Source of the DNA: Pseudomonas sp. ATCC 13867
Lineage (GTDB): Bacteria; Pseudomonadota; Gammaproteobacteria; Pseudomonadales; Pseudomonadaceae
DNA: 64,000 bases
Direction of reading: 5' to 3'
Assembly: GCF_000349845.1 (NCBI RefSeq)
Contig: NC_020829.1
Span: forward strand, 5,277,001-5,341,000
Shown here: positions 1-9,464 of the stretch, piece after piece
How positions within the stretch are numbered: position 1 is the first letter of the stretch
Layout of the letters: each line of letters starts with the position of its first letter
Position numbers and translations under genes: made by a program
The notes under the pieces: model-generated
The model's database searches: none
Told to the model about the DNA's origin: nothing
What the model saw: only the letters and a program-made list of their open reading frames with translations

Positions 1-6
1 AGGAAT

Positions 7-789
7 TCAGATCAGGAAACTCAGCCCCACGCCGAACAACAGCAGGGCGAACAAACGCTTGAGTACCAGGGGCGGCAGGCGGTGCGCCAGTCGCGCCCCG
101 ATGCGCGCGAAAAACATGCTGGTCAGGGCGATGCCCACCAGCGCCGGCAGATAGACGAAGCCGATGCTCATCTCCGGCAACTGCGCGTTGTGCCAGCCGA
201 CGACGATGAACGATATCGCACCGGCGATGGCAATCGGCAGTCCACAGGCGGACGAAGTCGCAACCGCCTGTTGCATGGGGACGCCACGCCAGGACAGGAA
301 CGGCACGGTCAGCGAGCCGCCGCCGATACCGAAGATCGCCGACGCCCAGCCGATCACACTGCCGGCGACGCCCAGTCCGACGCGGCCGGGCGGCTCGCCG
401 CTGCCCTTGGGCTGCAAGCCGAGCGCCATCTGGATCGATACCAGGATGGCGAAAACCCCGATGATCTTCTGCAGCACCGGTCCCTGGATCTTCGACGCGG
501 TGAGCGCCCCCAGGGCACTGCCGAGCAGGATACCGACGGTCATCCAGATGAACAGCGACCAGCGCACCGCGCCACGGCGGTGATGTTCGAGAATCGAGTT
601 GACCGACGTGAAGATGATGGTCGCCAGTGAAGTGCCGACCGCCATTTGCGTCAGCACATCGGGCGAAAAACCGTGGGCGGTGAAACTGAACACCAGGGCC
701 GGGACGATGATCAGCCCACCGCCGACGCCGAACAGGCCGGCCAGCACACCGGCGCAGGCGCCCAGTACCAGATAGAGCACGAACTCCAT
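7..789 (-). CDS. TauE/SafE-family membrane exporter
   Basis: A 260-residue polytopic inner-membrane protein with about eight hydrophobic segments. Two halves each carry the family's glycine-rich motif: GLFGVGGG near residue 23 and AIFGIGGG near residue 165. This internal repeat is typical of the TauE/SafE (DUF81) family, whose members export sulfite, sulfoacetate or related organosulfur anions; the substrate here cannot be read from sequence. The reading frame stays open well upstream, but homology begins at the ATG at 787-789, so the start is placed there. By synteny it corresponds to PA0340 of P. aeruginosa. It is divergent from the NRDE gene, and its stop lies at the window edge. Confidence 0.9.
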   Translation of the reverse strand: MEFVLYLVLGACAGVLAGLFGVGGGLIIVPALVFSFTAHGFSPDVLTQMAVGTSLATIIFTSVNSILEHHRRGAVRWSLFIWMTVGILLGSALGALTASKIQGPVLQKIIGVFAILVSIQMALGLQPKGSGEPPGRVGLGVAGSVIGWASAIFGIGGGSLTVPFLSWRGVPMQQAVATSSACGLPIAIAGAISFIVVGWHNAQLPEMSIGFVYLPALVGIALTSMFFARIGARLAHRLPPLVLKRLFALLLFGVGLSFLI

Positions 790-906
790 GCGGGCAACCT
801 CGGACGAATGAAAGCGGGCATGGTAGCCGATGCGCCCCAGGCGCTCCAGCCACCCACGGGCTCCGGCGGACTTGATAGACTGCCGGCACACTGAGGAGTT
901 TGCCGG

Positions 907-1653
907 ATGTGCCTGATCGTCTTCGCCTGGCGTCCCGACCACGCCATGCCGCTGATCGTTGCCGCCAACCGCGACGAGTTCTACGCCCGCCCCACCCTGC
1001 CGCTGGCGGCGTGGGAGGATTCCCCCGGCCTGTACGCCGGCCGCGACCTGGAAGCCGGCGGCACCTGGATGGGCATCGCGCCCGGTGGCCGCTTCGCGGC
1101 GCTGACCAACGTCCGTGATCCAGGCCAGCCGCTGGGGCCGCGCTCGCGGGGCGAACTGGTCGCCGCCTTCCTGCAAGGCCGCCAGGCGCCATTGGAGTAC
1201 CTGCAGCACGTCGCGCGCCGCGCCAGCGACTACAGCGGTTTCAACCTGCTGGTCGGGGACGCGGAACAGCTCTGCTATTTCAACCCGCGCATCGGCCCGC
1301 CGACAGCCGTGGCCCCCGGCGTGCACGGCCTGTCCAATGCCGCGCTGGATACGCCCTGGCCGAAGCTGCTCCGCGCCTGCAACGCCCTGGAAACCCGGCT
1401 CGAACGGCCGGACGCCGGAGCGCTCGTCTCGCTGCTGGCCGACGAACGCCAGGCCAGCGACGGGGAGCTGCCTGAAACCGGCGTGGGCCTGGCCACCGAG
1501 AAGCTGTTGTCGAGCGTATTCATCGCCAGCCAGAACTACGGCACCCGCGCCAGCACGGCGCTGATCGTCCACGCGGACGGCCACCGCGAGCTGCTGGAGC
1601 GCAGCTTCGGCCCCAGCGGCGCGCGCCTGGGCGATGTGCGCCTGAGCGTCTAG
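907..1653 (+). CDS. NRDE/TANGO2-family protein
   Basis: A 248-residue cytoplasmic protein. It begins MCLIVFAW and carries AANRDEFYARP near residue 18, the Asn-Arg-Asp-Glu signature that names the family (PF05742; eukaryotic TANGO2). Cys2 directly after the start Met is conserved in the family and suggests an N-terminal-nucleophile-type fold. Function in bacteria is unsettled. An AGGAG ribosome site at 894-898 supports the start. The stop codon overlaps that of the convergent cyclase gene by three bases, so the two genes are tail to tail with no separate terminator. Confidence 0.88.
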   Translation: MCLIVFAWRPDHAMPLIVAANRDEFYARPTLPLAAWEDSPGLYAGRDLEAGGTWMGIAPGGRFAALTNVRDPGQPLGPRSRGELVAAFLQGRQAPLEYLQHVARRASDYSGFNLLVGDAEQLCYFNPRIGPPTAVAPGVHGLSNAALDTPWPKLLRACNALETRLERPDAGALVSLLADERQASDGELPETGVGLATEKLLSSVFIASQNYGTRASTALIVHADGHRELLERSFGPSGARLGDVRLSV

Positions 1654-2675
1654 CAGGCCACGATGCAGTCGCGTTGCTGCTTGGCGCGATAGAGCCCGTC
1701 GTCCAGCCGGCGCATCAGCCCCATCAGATCCTCTGCGGGGCGCATCGCGGTAACGGCGAAACTGGCGGTGAGCTGCACCGGCAGGGAGATATCCGCGCGG
1801 CGCAGGCTCAGGCGCAGCCGCTCGGCCAGTTCCCGCGCCTCCTCGCAGGCGGTTTCCGGCAGCAGCACGATGAATTCCTCACCACCCCAGCGGGCGAAAC
1901 AGTCTTCCTCTCGCAACCGCCGCCGCACCACTTCCGCCACGGCCACCAGCACGCGATCGCCGGCCGGATGCCCCAGGCTGTCGTTGATGCGTTTGAAATG
2001 GTCGAGGTCGAACATCATCACGGCGCAGGCATGGCCGTGGCGCTGCAGACGCTGCCATTCGGCGTGCAACTGCTGCTCGAAGCGGCGGCGGTTGGCAATC
2101 TGCGTCAGCGGATCGATCTCGGAGAGGCGCAGCGCTATGGCCGCCTGCTCGGCAAGCGCCTGGTTGGCCCGGCGCAGCGCCTCGGTGCGCGCGTCCACCA
2201 AGGCCTCCAGTTGCTGGTTGAGCGCCTGCAGTTCCAGATTCTTCTGCTGCAGCGCCAGCTCGGCCAGCTTGCGTTCGTGGATGTTGCGATGCGCGCCGAT
2301 CATCCGGGTCGCCCGTCCCGTCTCGTCGTACTCGACGAAGCGCCCATGATCGCTGACCCACAAGTAGCTGCCGTCGAGGCAACGACAACGGTATTCCTCG
2401 GCGTACTGCTGGCTGCGCCCCTCGACGTAGGCGTTGAAGCCGTTCATCACCTGCTCGAAGTCTTCCGGGTGGATGACCTCATGCCAGGTGGCGACGTTCT
2501 CCGGCAGGCTGTCCGCATCGTAGCCGAGCATGGCGTACCAGCCGGGGCTGCGGCTGACATGGTTGCTACGGATGTGCCAGTCCCAGATGCCGTCGCTGAC
2601 GATGTCCAGCGCCAGGCGCAAGGTGAGGGTATTGTCGTGGGAGTCCGTGCCAGGGTCGACGTCGAGCTCGCCCAT
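1650..2675 (-). CDS. PAS-GGEEF diguanylate cyclase
   Basis: About 341 residues. A PAS fold plus PAC segment occupies roughly residues 10-130 (DGIWDWHI, then YRCRCLDGSYLWV), a coiled-coil linker rich in Leu, Gln and Ala runs to about residue 175, and a GGEEF domain fills the C-terminal half. The active-site loop reads RWGGEEF, and an RxxD inhibitory site (REED) sits five residues before it. The protein should therefore be an active, product-inhibited enzyme making cyclic di-GMP. No membrane segment is visible, so it is probably cytosolic and senses a small ligand or redox state. A GTG at 2694-2696 would add seven residues; the ATG was preferred. Equivalent to PA0338 by synteny. Confidence 0.9.
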   Translation of the reverse strand: MGELDVDPGTDSHDNTLTLRLALDIVSDGIWDWHIRSNHVSRSPGWYAMLGYDADSLPENVATWHEVIHPEDFEQVMNGFNAYVEGRSQQYAEEYRCRCLDGSYLWVSDHGRFVEYDETGRATRMIGAHRNIHERKLAELALQQKNLELQALNQQLEALVDARTEALRRANQALAEQAAIALRLSEIDPLTQIANRRRFEQQLHAEWQRLQRHGHACAVMMFDLDHFKRINDSLGHPAGDRVLVAVAEVVRRRLREEDCFARWGGEEFIVLLPETACEEARELAERLRLSLRRADISLPVQLTASFAVTAMRPAEDLMGLMRRLDDGLYRAKQQRDCIVAC

Positions 2676-2760
2676 AAGCTTCGCCTTGGCCGGCACGCCG
2701 GCCTCACCGTCTTGGAGCCCCCCGGCAATGCACGGAGCCGGGAGGATAGGAGGCCCGGCG

Positions 2761-5040
2761 TCAGGCCTGGATGGTTGCCGCCGGGTTGATCACGCGACCG
2801 AGGCCGAGGTTGCGCAAGGCCAGGTGCAGCGAACTGTGGATGACCTGCGGATTGTCGAAGGTCATCAGTTGGCTGAGCAGTTCGTGCGCCTTGGACAGGG
2901 TCATCTGGCGCAGCAGCCATTTCACCTTGGGCAGGTTGGTGGCGTTCATCGACAGCGAGTCGAAGCCCATGGCCATCAGCAGCACGGCGGCGGCCGGATC
3001 GCCGGCCATCTCGCCGCAGATGCTCACCGGCTTGCCTTCGGCATGGGAGTCGTCGACCACCTTCTTCAGCGCCTGCAGCACGGCCGGGTGCAGGTAGTCG
3101 TAGAGGTCGGCGACGCGCGGGTTGTTGCGGTCCACCGCCAGCAGGTACTGGGTCAGGTCGTTGGAGCCGACCGAGAGGAAATCCACCTGGCGCGCCAGTT
3201 CGCGGGTCTGGTACACCGCCGCGGGGATCTCCACCATCATGCCGATCGGCGGCATGGGGATGTCCACGCCCTCGTCGCGCACCTCGCCCCAGGCGCGGTG
3301 GATCAGGTGCAGCGCTTCTTCCAGCTCGTGGGTGCCGGAAATCATCGGCAGCAGGATGCGCAGGTTGTCCAGGCCTTCACTGGCCTTGAGCATGGCGCGA
3401 GTCTGCACCAGGAAGATTTCCGGGTGGTCGAGGGTGACGCGGATGCCGCGCCAGCCGAGGAAGGGGTTGTCTTCCTTGATCGGGAAGTAGGACAGCGCCT
3501 TGTCGCCGCCGATGTCCAGGGTGCGCATGGTCACTGGCAGCGGGTGGAAGGCGGAAAGCTGCTCGCGGTAGATGGCGAGCTGTTCCTTCTCGCTGGGGAA
3601 GCGGTCGTTGATCATGAACGGCACTTCGGTGCGGTACAGGCCGACACCCTCGGCGCCGCGCTCCTGGGCACGCGCCACGTCCGCCAGCAGGCCGGTGTTG
3701 ACCCACAGCGGCATGCGATGGCCGTCCAGCGTCTCGCAGGGCAGCTCGCGCAATGCGGCCAGGCCCTTGCTCAGTTCTTTCTCTTCGGCAACCACTTCGC
3801 CGTACTGCTTGACCAGCTGCGGCGACGGGTTGGTGTAGATCTCGCCGTGGTAGCCGTCGACGATCAGGTCGATGCCATCGACCTTGGAATACGGCAGGTC
3901 GACCGCGCCCATGACCGTGGGGATGCCCATCGCGCGGGCGAGGATGGCGACGTGGGAGTTGCCCGAGCCAAGCACGGACACCAGGCCCACCAGCTTGCCC
4001 TCGGGCACTTCGCCAAGCATGGCCGGCGACAGCTCCTCACTGACGATGATGGTCTGGTCCGGGTAGGCCAGGGTCTGCTTACGCTCCTCCTGCAGGTAGG
4101 CGAGGATGCGGCGGCCGATATCCTTCACGTCGGAGGCGCGCTCGCGCAGGTAGGCGTCGTCCATCAGCTCGAAACGCTGCACGTGCTCCATCACCACCTG
4201 GCGCAGGGCGCCCTGGGCCCACTGGCCGGCGCGGATGATGCGCTTGACCTCCAGGCCGATGGAAGCGTCATCGAGCATCATCAGGTAGACATCGAACAGC
4301 GCGCGTTCTTCCTTGCGCAGCTGGGTGGCCAGCTTGCTGGAGAGGTTGCGCATGTCCTCGCGGACCGATTCCAGCGCCTGCTTGAACAGCTCGACCTCGG
4401 CCTCGACGTCATCGATGGGCTTGTCCGGGACCACTTCCAGGTCGGCCGGCGGCAGCACCACCACGGCCTTGCCCACGGCCACGCCGGGCGCGCCGGGGAC
4501 GCCGACGAACTTGGCCTCGCTGATGCCCTTGCCGAGCTTGCCCAGGCCACGGATCGTGCCGGTCGCCTCGGCATGGGCAATCACACCGGCGAGTTGCGCG
4601 CTCATGGTGACGAGGAAGGCCTCCTCGCCTTCGTCGAACTGGCGCTTTTCCTTCTGCTGCACGACCAGGACGCCCATCACCCGACGGTGGTGGATGATCG
4701 GCGCGCCGAGGAAGGAGGCATAGCGTTCCTCGCCGGTTTCGGCGAAGTAGCGGTAACGGGGATGTTCGGAGGCGTTCTCGAGGTTCAGCGGCTCCTCGCG
4801 GGTGCCGACCAGGCCGACCAGGCCCTCGTTCGGCGCCATGCTGACCTTGCCGATGGAGCGCTTGTTCAGGCCCTCGGTGGCCATCAGCACGAAGCGGTTG
4901 CTCTCGGCGTCCAGCAGATAGACCGAGCACACCTGGGTGCCCATCGCCTCCTTCACGCGCTGCACGATGATGCCCAGCGCCGCCTTGAGGTCCTTGGCGG
5001 AGTTCACTTCCTGGACGATCTTACGCAGCGTGTTGAGCAT
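2761..5040 (-). CDS. ptsP: Phosphoenolpyruvate-protein phosphotransferase PtsP (EI-Ntr)
   Basis: 759 residues, the usual size for EI-Ntr, first enzyme of the nitrogen-related phosphotransferase system. It takes phosphate from PEP and passes it to NPr. Residues 1-160 form a GAF sensory domain. The phosphohistidine domain follows, with active-site His363 in LGSGNSHVAILA. The C-terminal half is the PEP-binding barrel, with TMRTLDIGGDK and the SVGSNDLTQY signature. The GAF domain distinguishes it from sugar-PTS enzyme I. It lies 31 bases downstream of rppH on the same strand, the conserved rppH-ptsP operon of gammaproteobacteria. In pseudomonads PtsP affects nitrogen balance, polyhydroxyalkanoate storage and virulence traits. 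Confidence 0.97.
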   Translation of the reverse strand: MLNTLRKIVQEVNSAKDLKAALGIIVQRVKEAMGTQVCSVYLLDAESNRFVLMATEGLNKRSIGKVSMAPNEGLVGLVGTREEPLNLENASEHPRYRYFAETGEERYASFLGAPIIHHRRVMGVLVVQQKEKRQFDEGEEAFLVTMSAQLAGVIAHAEATGTIRGLGKLGKGISEAKFVGVPGAPGVAVGKAVVVLPPADLEVVPDKPIDDVEAEVELFKQALESVREDMRNLSSKLATQLRKEERALFDVYLMMLDDASIGLEVKRIIRAGQWAQGALRQVVMEHVQRFELMDDAYLRERASDVKDIGRRILAYLQEERKQTLAYPDQTIIVSEELSPAMLGEVPEGKLVGLVSVLGSGNSHVAILARAMGIPTVMGAVDLPYSKVDGIDLIVDGYHGEIYTNPSPQLVKQYGEVVAEEKELSKGLAALRELPCETLDGHRMPLWVNTGLLADVARAQERGAEGVGLYRTEVPFMINDRFPSEKEQLAIYREQLSAFHPLPVTMRTLDIGGDKALSYFPIKEDNPFLGWRGIRVTLDHPEIFLVQTRAMLKASEGLDNLRILLPMISGTHELEEALHLIHRAWGEVRDEGVDIPMPPIGMMVEIPAAVYQTRELARQVDFLSVGSNDLTQYLLAVDRNNPRVADLYDYLHPAVLQALKKVVDDSHAEGKPVSICGEMAGDPAAAVLLMAMGFDSLSMNATNLPKVKWLLRQMTLSKAHELLSQLMTFDNPQVIHSSLHLALRNLGLGRVINPAATIQA

Positions 5041-5071
5041 GGCTCGGGGTCTAACTCCTTGAACTTGCGTG

Positions 5072-5551
5072 CTAGTCGCGCGCCAGGAGGCGCGGTGCCA
5101 ATTCCTTCAGGGCCCGGCGGTAGACCTCGCGTTTGAAGGTCACGACCTGGCCGAGCGGGTACCAGTAGCTGACCCAGCGCCAGCCGTCGAACTCCGGTTT
5201 GCCGGTCACATCCATGCGCACCCGGCTTTCCTCGCCGGTCAGGCGCAGGAGGAACCATTTCTGCTTCTGCCCGATGCACAGCGGTTGGCTGTTGGTCCGA
5301 ACCAGGCGTTGCGGCAGGCGGTAACGCAGCCAGCCACGGGTACAGGCAAGAATCCGTACGTCCTGTTCCTCCAGGCCGACTTCTTCGTTCAATTCGCGGA
5401 ACAGCGCTTCCTCAGGGGTTTCGCGGGCGTTGATGCCACCCTGGGGAAATTGCCAGGCTTCCTGGTTGATTCGCCGTGCCCACAGTACCTGTCCGACATC
5501 GTTGCAAAGGATGATGCCGACATTGGGGCGAAAACCATCGGGATCGATCAC
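5072..5551 (-). CDS. rppH: RNA pyrophosphohydrolase RppH
   Basis: 159 residues from a GTG start at 5549-5551, giving the family N-terminus [14 protein letters not shown] longer reading frame upstream lacks homology. The Nudix box begins [20 protein letters not shown] near residue 37 and carries the metal-binding glutamates. RppH removes pyrophosphate from the 5' triphosphate end of mRNA and so triggers RNase E decay. [10 protein letters not shown] just before the box is characteristic of the RppH/NudH branch. It is the first gene of the rppH-ptsP pair and is divergent from the HAD phosphatase gene 141 bases away. Confidence 0.96.
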   Translation of the reverse strand: MIDPDGFRPNVGIILCNDVGQVLWARRINQEAWQFPQGGINARETPEEALFRELNEEVGLEEQDVRILACTRGWLRYRLPQRLVRTNSQPLCIGQKQKWFLLRLTGEESRVRMDVTGKPEFDGWRWVSYWYPLGQVVTFKREVYRRALKELAPRLLARD

Positions 5552-5692
5552 GGCGGTACATCCTCGAAATCGCGTGTGCCCGCATTGTTCCACAAAGCTT
5601 GTGACAGCGGCAACGCGAGGCGCGGCGTCATGTGCAGGGCCGGCAAAAGCCGTTACTCTAGGCGACTTTCCAGCATTGGCAACCAACGGTAA

Positions 5693-6352
5693 TTGAACGT
5701 GCGACTGGCTCTCTTCGATCTCGACAACACCCTACTGGCCGGCGACAGCGACCACAGCTGGGGCGAATGGCTGTGCCAGCGCGGGCTGGTGGATGCCGGC
5801 GAGTACCAGGCGCGCAACGATACCTTCTACGCCGACTACCTGGCCGGCACCCTGGACGTGTTCGCCTACCAGGCCTTCACCCAGGCCATCCTTGGCCGCA
5901 ACAGCCTGGAGCAGTTGGCGATCTGGCACCGCCAGTTCATGGCAGAGGTGATCGAGCCGATCATCCTGGCCAAGGGCGAGGCCCTGCTGGCCGAGCACCG
6001 CGCCGCCGGCGACAAGCTGGTGATCATCACCGCCACCAACCGTTTCGTCACCGGCCCCATCGCCGAGCGCCTGGGCGTGGAAACGCTGATCGCCACCGAA
6101 TGCGAAATGAAGGACGGTCTCTACACCGGCCGCACCTTCGACGTGCCCTGCTTCCAGGGCGGCAAGGTGACCCGCCTGCAGCGCTGGCTCGACGAAACCG
6201 GCCTGAAGCTGGACGACGCCTGGTTCTACAGCGACTCGCGCAACGACCTGCCGCTGCTGGAACGGGTGGCCAACCCGGTGGCCGTCGACCCCGACGACAC
6301 CCTGCGCGCCACTGCCACCGAGCGCGGCTGGCCGGTGATCAGCCTGCGCTGA
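5693..6352 (+). CDS. HAD-superfamily (subfamily IB) phosphatase
   Basis: About 219 residues with the four HAD motifs: LFDLDNTLL near the N-terminus (nucleophile Asp and acid/base Asp), IITATN (motif II), the GGKVTRL region with its Lys (motif III) and [11 protein letters not shown] (motif IV). The DNTLL motif and all-helical cap place it in subfamily IB with phosphoserine phosphatase-like enzymes. It matches the conserved phosphatase next to rppH in pseudomonads (PA0335). The physiological substrate is not known to me; serine and histidinol-phosphate-type substrates occur in relatives. The start is either TTG at 5693 or GTG at 5699; neither has a strong ribosome site. Confidence 0.88.
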   Translation: MNVRLALFDLDNTLLAGDSDHSWGEWLCQRGLVDAGEYQARNDTFYADYLAGTLDVFAYQAFTQAILGRNSLEQLAIWHRQFMAEVIEPIILAKGEALLAEHRAAGDKLVIITATNRFVTGPIAERLGVETLIATECEMKDGLYTGRTFDVPCFQGGKVTRLQRWLDETGLKLDDAWFYSDSRNDLPLLERVANPVAVDPDDTLRATATERGWPVISLR

Positions 6353-6381
6353 TTCGCAGCTGCCAAACCGGAGTTTCAAGG

Positions 6382-6912
6382 ATGAAATGCAGACTGCTGC
6401 CTCTATTTTCCCTGCTGGCACTGACAGGCTGCAGCACAGGCCCATACCTGCAACCCGAGTCGCAATCGGGCCAGCCTCGCGGAATTGACAGAACATGTCC
6501 CGGCGCCAAGCAGGCACTGCAGTACTTCAATGCCAAGCGCTCAGAGAGCCTGCTCATCTACGTTGACCTGCCCACCGCCAGCACGGCCGGCACCGAGCTG
6601 AGGCTGTTCGTATGGAGCTACGGTGCGAGTGACGCCGAGCCTGCAATGATCAGCGCCGATTCCGCAGACGTCGAACTGGAACTCCCCTCAGGAGAACGCC
6701 GGACCATTCGCGTTCCCCTGCTGGAGAATGGCTTCCAGAGCAACGACCCACGAATCAGTAGTCGATCCAGTGGGGCAAAGCTCTACGACGGCGCCTTGGA
6801 AGACTTCATCCTGACCCTGCCAGTCATTCGAGTGAACGGCGAAGCGCTCGATATCCAGCCCGTTCGCTTCCACAAGACGGAATCCCGCTACGTCCCCGTC
6901 TTCAACTGCTGA
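6382..6912 (+). CDS. Small lipoprotein of unknown function
   Basis: 176 residues beginning MKCRLLPLFSLLALTGC: a basic start, a hydrophobic core and a lipobox LTGC, so the mature protein should be lipidated at Cys17. Asp is not the next residue, so outer-membrane sorting is expected. The rest is a soluble beta-rich domain with no recognised fold. The ATG was chosen because the lipoprotein signal starts there; the frame is open far upstream inside the HAD gene but does not resemble protein. It follows the phosphatase gene by 29 bases and may be co-transcribed. Base composition is slightly lower in GC than its neighbours, and I see no PAO1 equivalent, so it may be a strain-group insertion. Confidence 0.75.
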   Translation: MKCRLLPLFSLLALTGCSTGPYLQPESQSGQPRGIDRTCPGAKQALQYFNAKRSESLLIYVDLPTASTAGTELRLFVWSYGASDAEPAMISADSADVELELPSGERRTIRVPLLENGFQSNDPRISSRSSGAKLYDGALEDFILTLPVIRVNGEALDIQPVRFHKTESRYVPVFNC

Positions 6913-6929
6913 CGGCCGAGCGCTGGAGC

Positions 6930-7397
6930 CTACAGCGTCTTGTTGACCATCAGGTAGAAGATCGCCAGGAAGGCCAGGAACGCCGGCCAGCCCAGGGCGA
7001 ACCACCAGCGCATATAGAGGAAGGCCCTGGGCGGCAACGCTGCACCATCGCGGTGCGCCGCCTCGGCCATGTCACGCACGCGGATCTGCAGCCAGACCAC
7101 CGGCAGCCAGCAGACACCAGCGAACACATAGAGCGCCAGGCTCCACAGCAGCCAGCCCGAATCCAGCGGCCAGCCAGCCATGTGCGCCATGGCGATGCCG
7201 CTCAGCGGCTGGAACACCGCCGTGGTGGCGATGAACAGCCAGTCGGCGGTGACCAGATGGCGGAAGGTGATGCGGATGGCTTCCAGGTTGCCGCTGCGCC
7301 AGGCGCGCCAGCTGTAGTAGGCAGAACCCAGCCCGGTACCGAACAGCAGCGTGGAAGACAGGATGTGCAGAGTCTTGAGCAGCAGGTAGAGGTTCAC
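6930..7397 (-). CDS. DUF2269-family integral membrane protein
   Basis: 155 residues with four predicted transmembrane helices. It carries an N-terminal LKTLHILSSTLLFGTGLG segment, a GLGSAYYSWRAW loop, and a VNKTL end typical of DUF2269 proteins. Function is unknown; the histidine in the first helix is conserved in the family and resembles b-type-haem membrane proteins, which is inference only. It sits 10 bases downstream of a second, related membrane gene, so the two form a tandem pair. It is convergent with the lipoprotein gene, 17 bases apart. Confidence 0.82.
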   Translation of the reverse strand: MNLYLLLKTLHILSSTLLFGTGLGSAYYSWRAWRSGNLEAIRITFRHLVTADWLFIATTAVFQPLSGIAMAHMAGWPLDSGWLLWSLALYVFAGVCWLPVVWLQIRVRDMAEAAHRDGAALPPRAFLYMRWWFALGWPAFLAFLAIFYLMVNKTL

Positions 7398-7407
7398 GCG
7401 GTAGGCA

Positions 7408-7881
7408 TCACACCGGCTTGCTGATCATCAGCACCAGAATCGCGATCACGCACAGCAGCGCCAGCACGAAGAACGCCAGGCCGTACTTCCACTGCCGCGC
7501 CGCGCCCGCAGAAATCGGCTCGCCACTGCTCTGTGCCACCAGCGCCAGCCCGCGGATACGCCACAGGCGGGTGGTGAACAGCAGCCAGAACAGCGTGGCG
7601 ACGATCAGCAGGCAGGCGCTGCCCAGCAGCCAGGTCTGCCCCAGCGGCAGGCCTGCGCCGTGCACCATCTGCCAGCCGGTGACCGGCAGGCTGGCGATGC
7701 TGCCGGCGACCAGCACCCAGCCGGCCAGGCCGATACGTTGCAACGCCGTGGCGATCTTCCCGGCGTCGCCGCCGCGCCAGCTGCGCCAGCCGTACCAGGC
7801 CAGGCCGATGATCGCGAGGAACGGCAGCACCGCCGCGGCACCGTGGAGGATTCGGAAGGTCTGGTAGCTTTCCATGATCAT
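7408..7881 (-). CDS. DUF2269-like integral membrane protein
   Basis: 157 residues with four hydrophobic helices. The arrangement matches the downstream protein: an N-terminal helix with HGAAAVLPFLAII, a WYGWRSW loop matching the partner's YYSWRAW, and a final helix ending MISKPV against MVNKTL. The pair therefore looks like an ancient tandem duplication. A second start, MESYQ, lies two codons in and cannot be excluded. It is transcribed with the downstream gene and follows ilvA on the same strand after 68 bases. The two may act as a heteromeric membrane complex, but nothing in the sequence proves this. Confidence 0.78.
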   Translation of the reverse strand: MIMESYQTFRILHGAAAVLPFLAIIGLAWYGWRSWRGGDAGKIATALQRIGLAGWVLVAGSIASLPVTGWQMVHGAGLPLGQTWLLGSACLLIVATLFWLLFTTRLWRIRGLALVAQSSGEPISAGAARQWKYGLAFFVLALLCVIAILVLMISKPV

Positions 7882-7949
7882 GCGTTCCTGTGAACAATCC
7901 TGCGTTCAGCGAAGACTAGCACCCGCCGCGACGGCCCCGCTCCCCGGCG

Positions 7950-9464
7950 TCAGCCGAGGAACAGGCGATAGGCCGGGTTGTCGCTTTCGTCCCAGTAGGG
8001 GTAACCGATTTCTTCCAGCGCCTCGGCCACCAGGTGCTTCTCCTCGTCCGGCACCTGCAGACCCGCCACCACGCGACCATCGGCGGCGCCGTGGTTGCGG
8101 TAGTGGAACAGGGTGATGTTCCAGCGCCCGCCCAGGCGGTTGAGGAAGTTGAACAGCGCGCCCGGCCGCTCGGGGAACTCGAAGCGGAACACCTGCTCGC
8201 CGGAGACGCGCGGCGAATGGCCGCCGACCATGTGGCGGATGTGCAGCTTGGCCAGCTCGTTGTCGGTCAGGTCCAGCACCGGGAAGCCCTGCTCCTGCAA
8301 CTGCTGCACCAGCGCCGCGCGCGGGTCGTTCTCCGGGTGCGTCTGCACGCCGACGAAGATGTGCGCTTCGCTGTCGGTGTTGTAGCGGTAGTTGAACTCG
8401 GTGATCTGGCGCTTGCCGATGGCCTCGCAGAACGCCTTGAAGCTGCCCGGACGCTCGGGGATGGTCACCGCGATGATCGCTTCGCGCTTCTCGCCCAGCT
8501 CGGCGCGCTCGGCCACATGGCGCAGGCGGTCGAAGTTGATGTTGGCGCCCGAATCGATGGCCACCAGGGTCTGCCCACTGGCGCTCTCGCGCTCGACGTA
8601 CTTCTTGATCCCCGCCACCGCCAGCGCCCCGGCCGGCTCGGTGATGGAGCGGGTATCGTCGTAGATGTCCTTGATCGCCGCGCAGATCTCGTCGGTACTG
8701 ACGGTGATCACTTCATCGACATGCGTCTTGCACAGGTCGAAGGTGTGCTGGCCGATCTGTGCCACGGCCACGCCGTCGGCGAACAGCCCGACCTGCCCCA
8801 GCACCACGCGCTCGCCGGCGGCCATCGCGGCCTGCAGGCAATTGGAGTCATCCGGCTCGACGCCGATCACCTTGACGTCCGGGCGCAGGTATTTGACGTA
8901 GGCGGCGATACCGGCAATCAGGCCGCCGCCGCCGACCGGGACGAAGATCGCATCCAGGCGCCCCGGATGCTGGCGGAGGACTTCCATCGCCACGGTGCCC
9001 TGGCCGGCGATCACTTCCGGATCGTCGTAGGGGTGGATGTAGACGTAGCCCTTCTCTTCCACCAGCTTCAGCGAGTACGCCAGCGCCTCGGGGAAGGCGT
9101 CGCCGTGCAGCACGGCCTTGCCGCCACGGGCGCGCACGCCCTGCACTTTCAGCTCCGGCGTGGTGCGCGGCATCACGATGGTCGCCTTGATCCCCAGCTC
9201 GCGGGCCGCCAGCGCCACGCCCTGGGCATGGTTGCCCGCCGAGGCGGTGACCACGCCGCGCGCCAGTTCCTCCGGCGTCAGCTGTGCCAGCTTGTTGTAG
9301 GCGCCGCGAATCTTGAAGGAGAACACCGGCTGCAGGTCTTCGCGCTTGAGCAGAATCTGGTTGCCCAGGCGCTCGGAGAGCTGGCGGGCGGGCTGCAGGG
9401 GCGTTTCCACGGCAACGTCGTAGACACGCGAGGTGAGGATCTTCTTGACGTATTGTTCGAGCAT
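7950..9464 (-). CDS. ilvA: Biosynthetic threonine ammonia-lyase IlvA
   Basis: 504 residues. It deaminates L-threonine to 2-oxobutanoate, the first step of isoleucine synthesis. The N-terminal fold-type II PLP domain has its Schiff-base lysine at Lys51 in FSFKIRGAYNK and the glycine-rich phosphate loop VPVGGGGLIAGIA. The C-terminal part holds two ACT-like regulatory domains (starting near EAIIAVTIPERPGSF and FRFEFPERPGALFNF), as expected for an isoleucine-inhibited, valine-activated enzyme rather than the short catabolic form. The first Met with homology (MLEQYVKKIL) was chosen; the frame is open 25 codons further upstream. It is divergent from rpiA, as in P. aeruginosa. Confidence 0.97.
   Translation of the reverse strand: MLEQYVKKILTSRVYDVAVETPLQPARQLSERLGNQILLKREDLQPVFSFKIRGAYNKLAQLTPEELARGVVTASAGNHAQGVALAARELGIKATIVMPRTTPELKVQGVRARGGKAVLHGDAFPEALAYSLKLVEEKGYVYIHPYDDPEVIAGQGTVAMEVLRQHPGRLDAIFVPVGGGGLIAGIAAYVKYLRPDVKVIGVEPDDSNCLQAAMAAGERVVLGQVGLFADGVAVAQIGQHTFDLCKTHVDEVITVSTDEICAAIKDIYDDTRSITEPAGALAVAGIKKYVERESASGQTLVAIDSGANINFDRLRHVAERAELGEKREAIIAVTIPERPGSFKAFCEAIGKRQITEFNYRYNTDSEAHIFVGVQTHPENDPRAALVQQLQEQGFPVLDLTDNELAKLHIRHMVGGHSPRVSGEQVFRFEFPERPGALFNFLNRLGGRWNITLFHYRNHGAADGRVVAGLQVPDEEKHLVAEALEEIGYPYWDESDNPAYRLFLG

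Noticed and set aside
2530..5136. 868-codon open frame opposite ptsP
   Set aside because: Its composition is that of the complementary strand of a GC-rich gene (rich in His, Gln, Val, Ala), without domains. ptsP on the other strand is certain.
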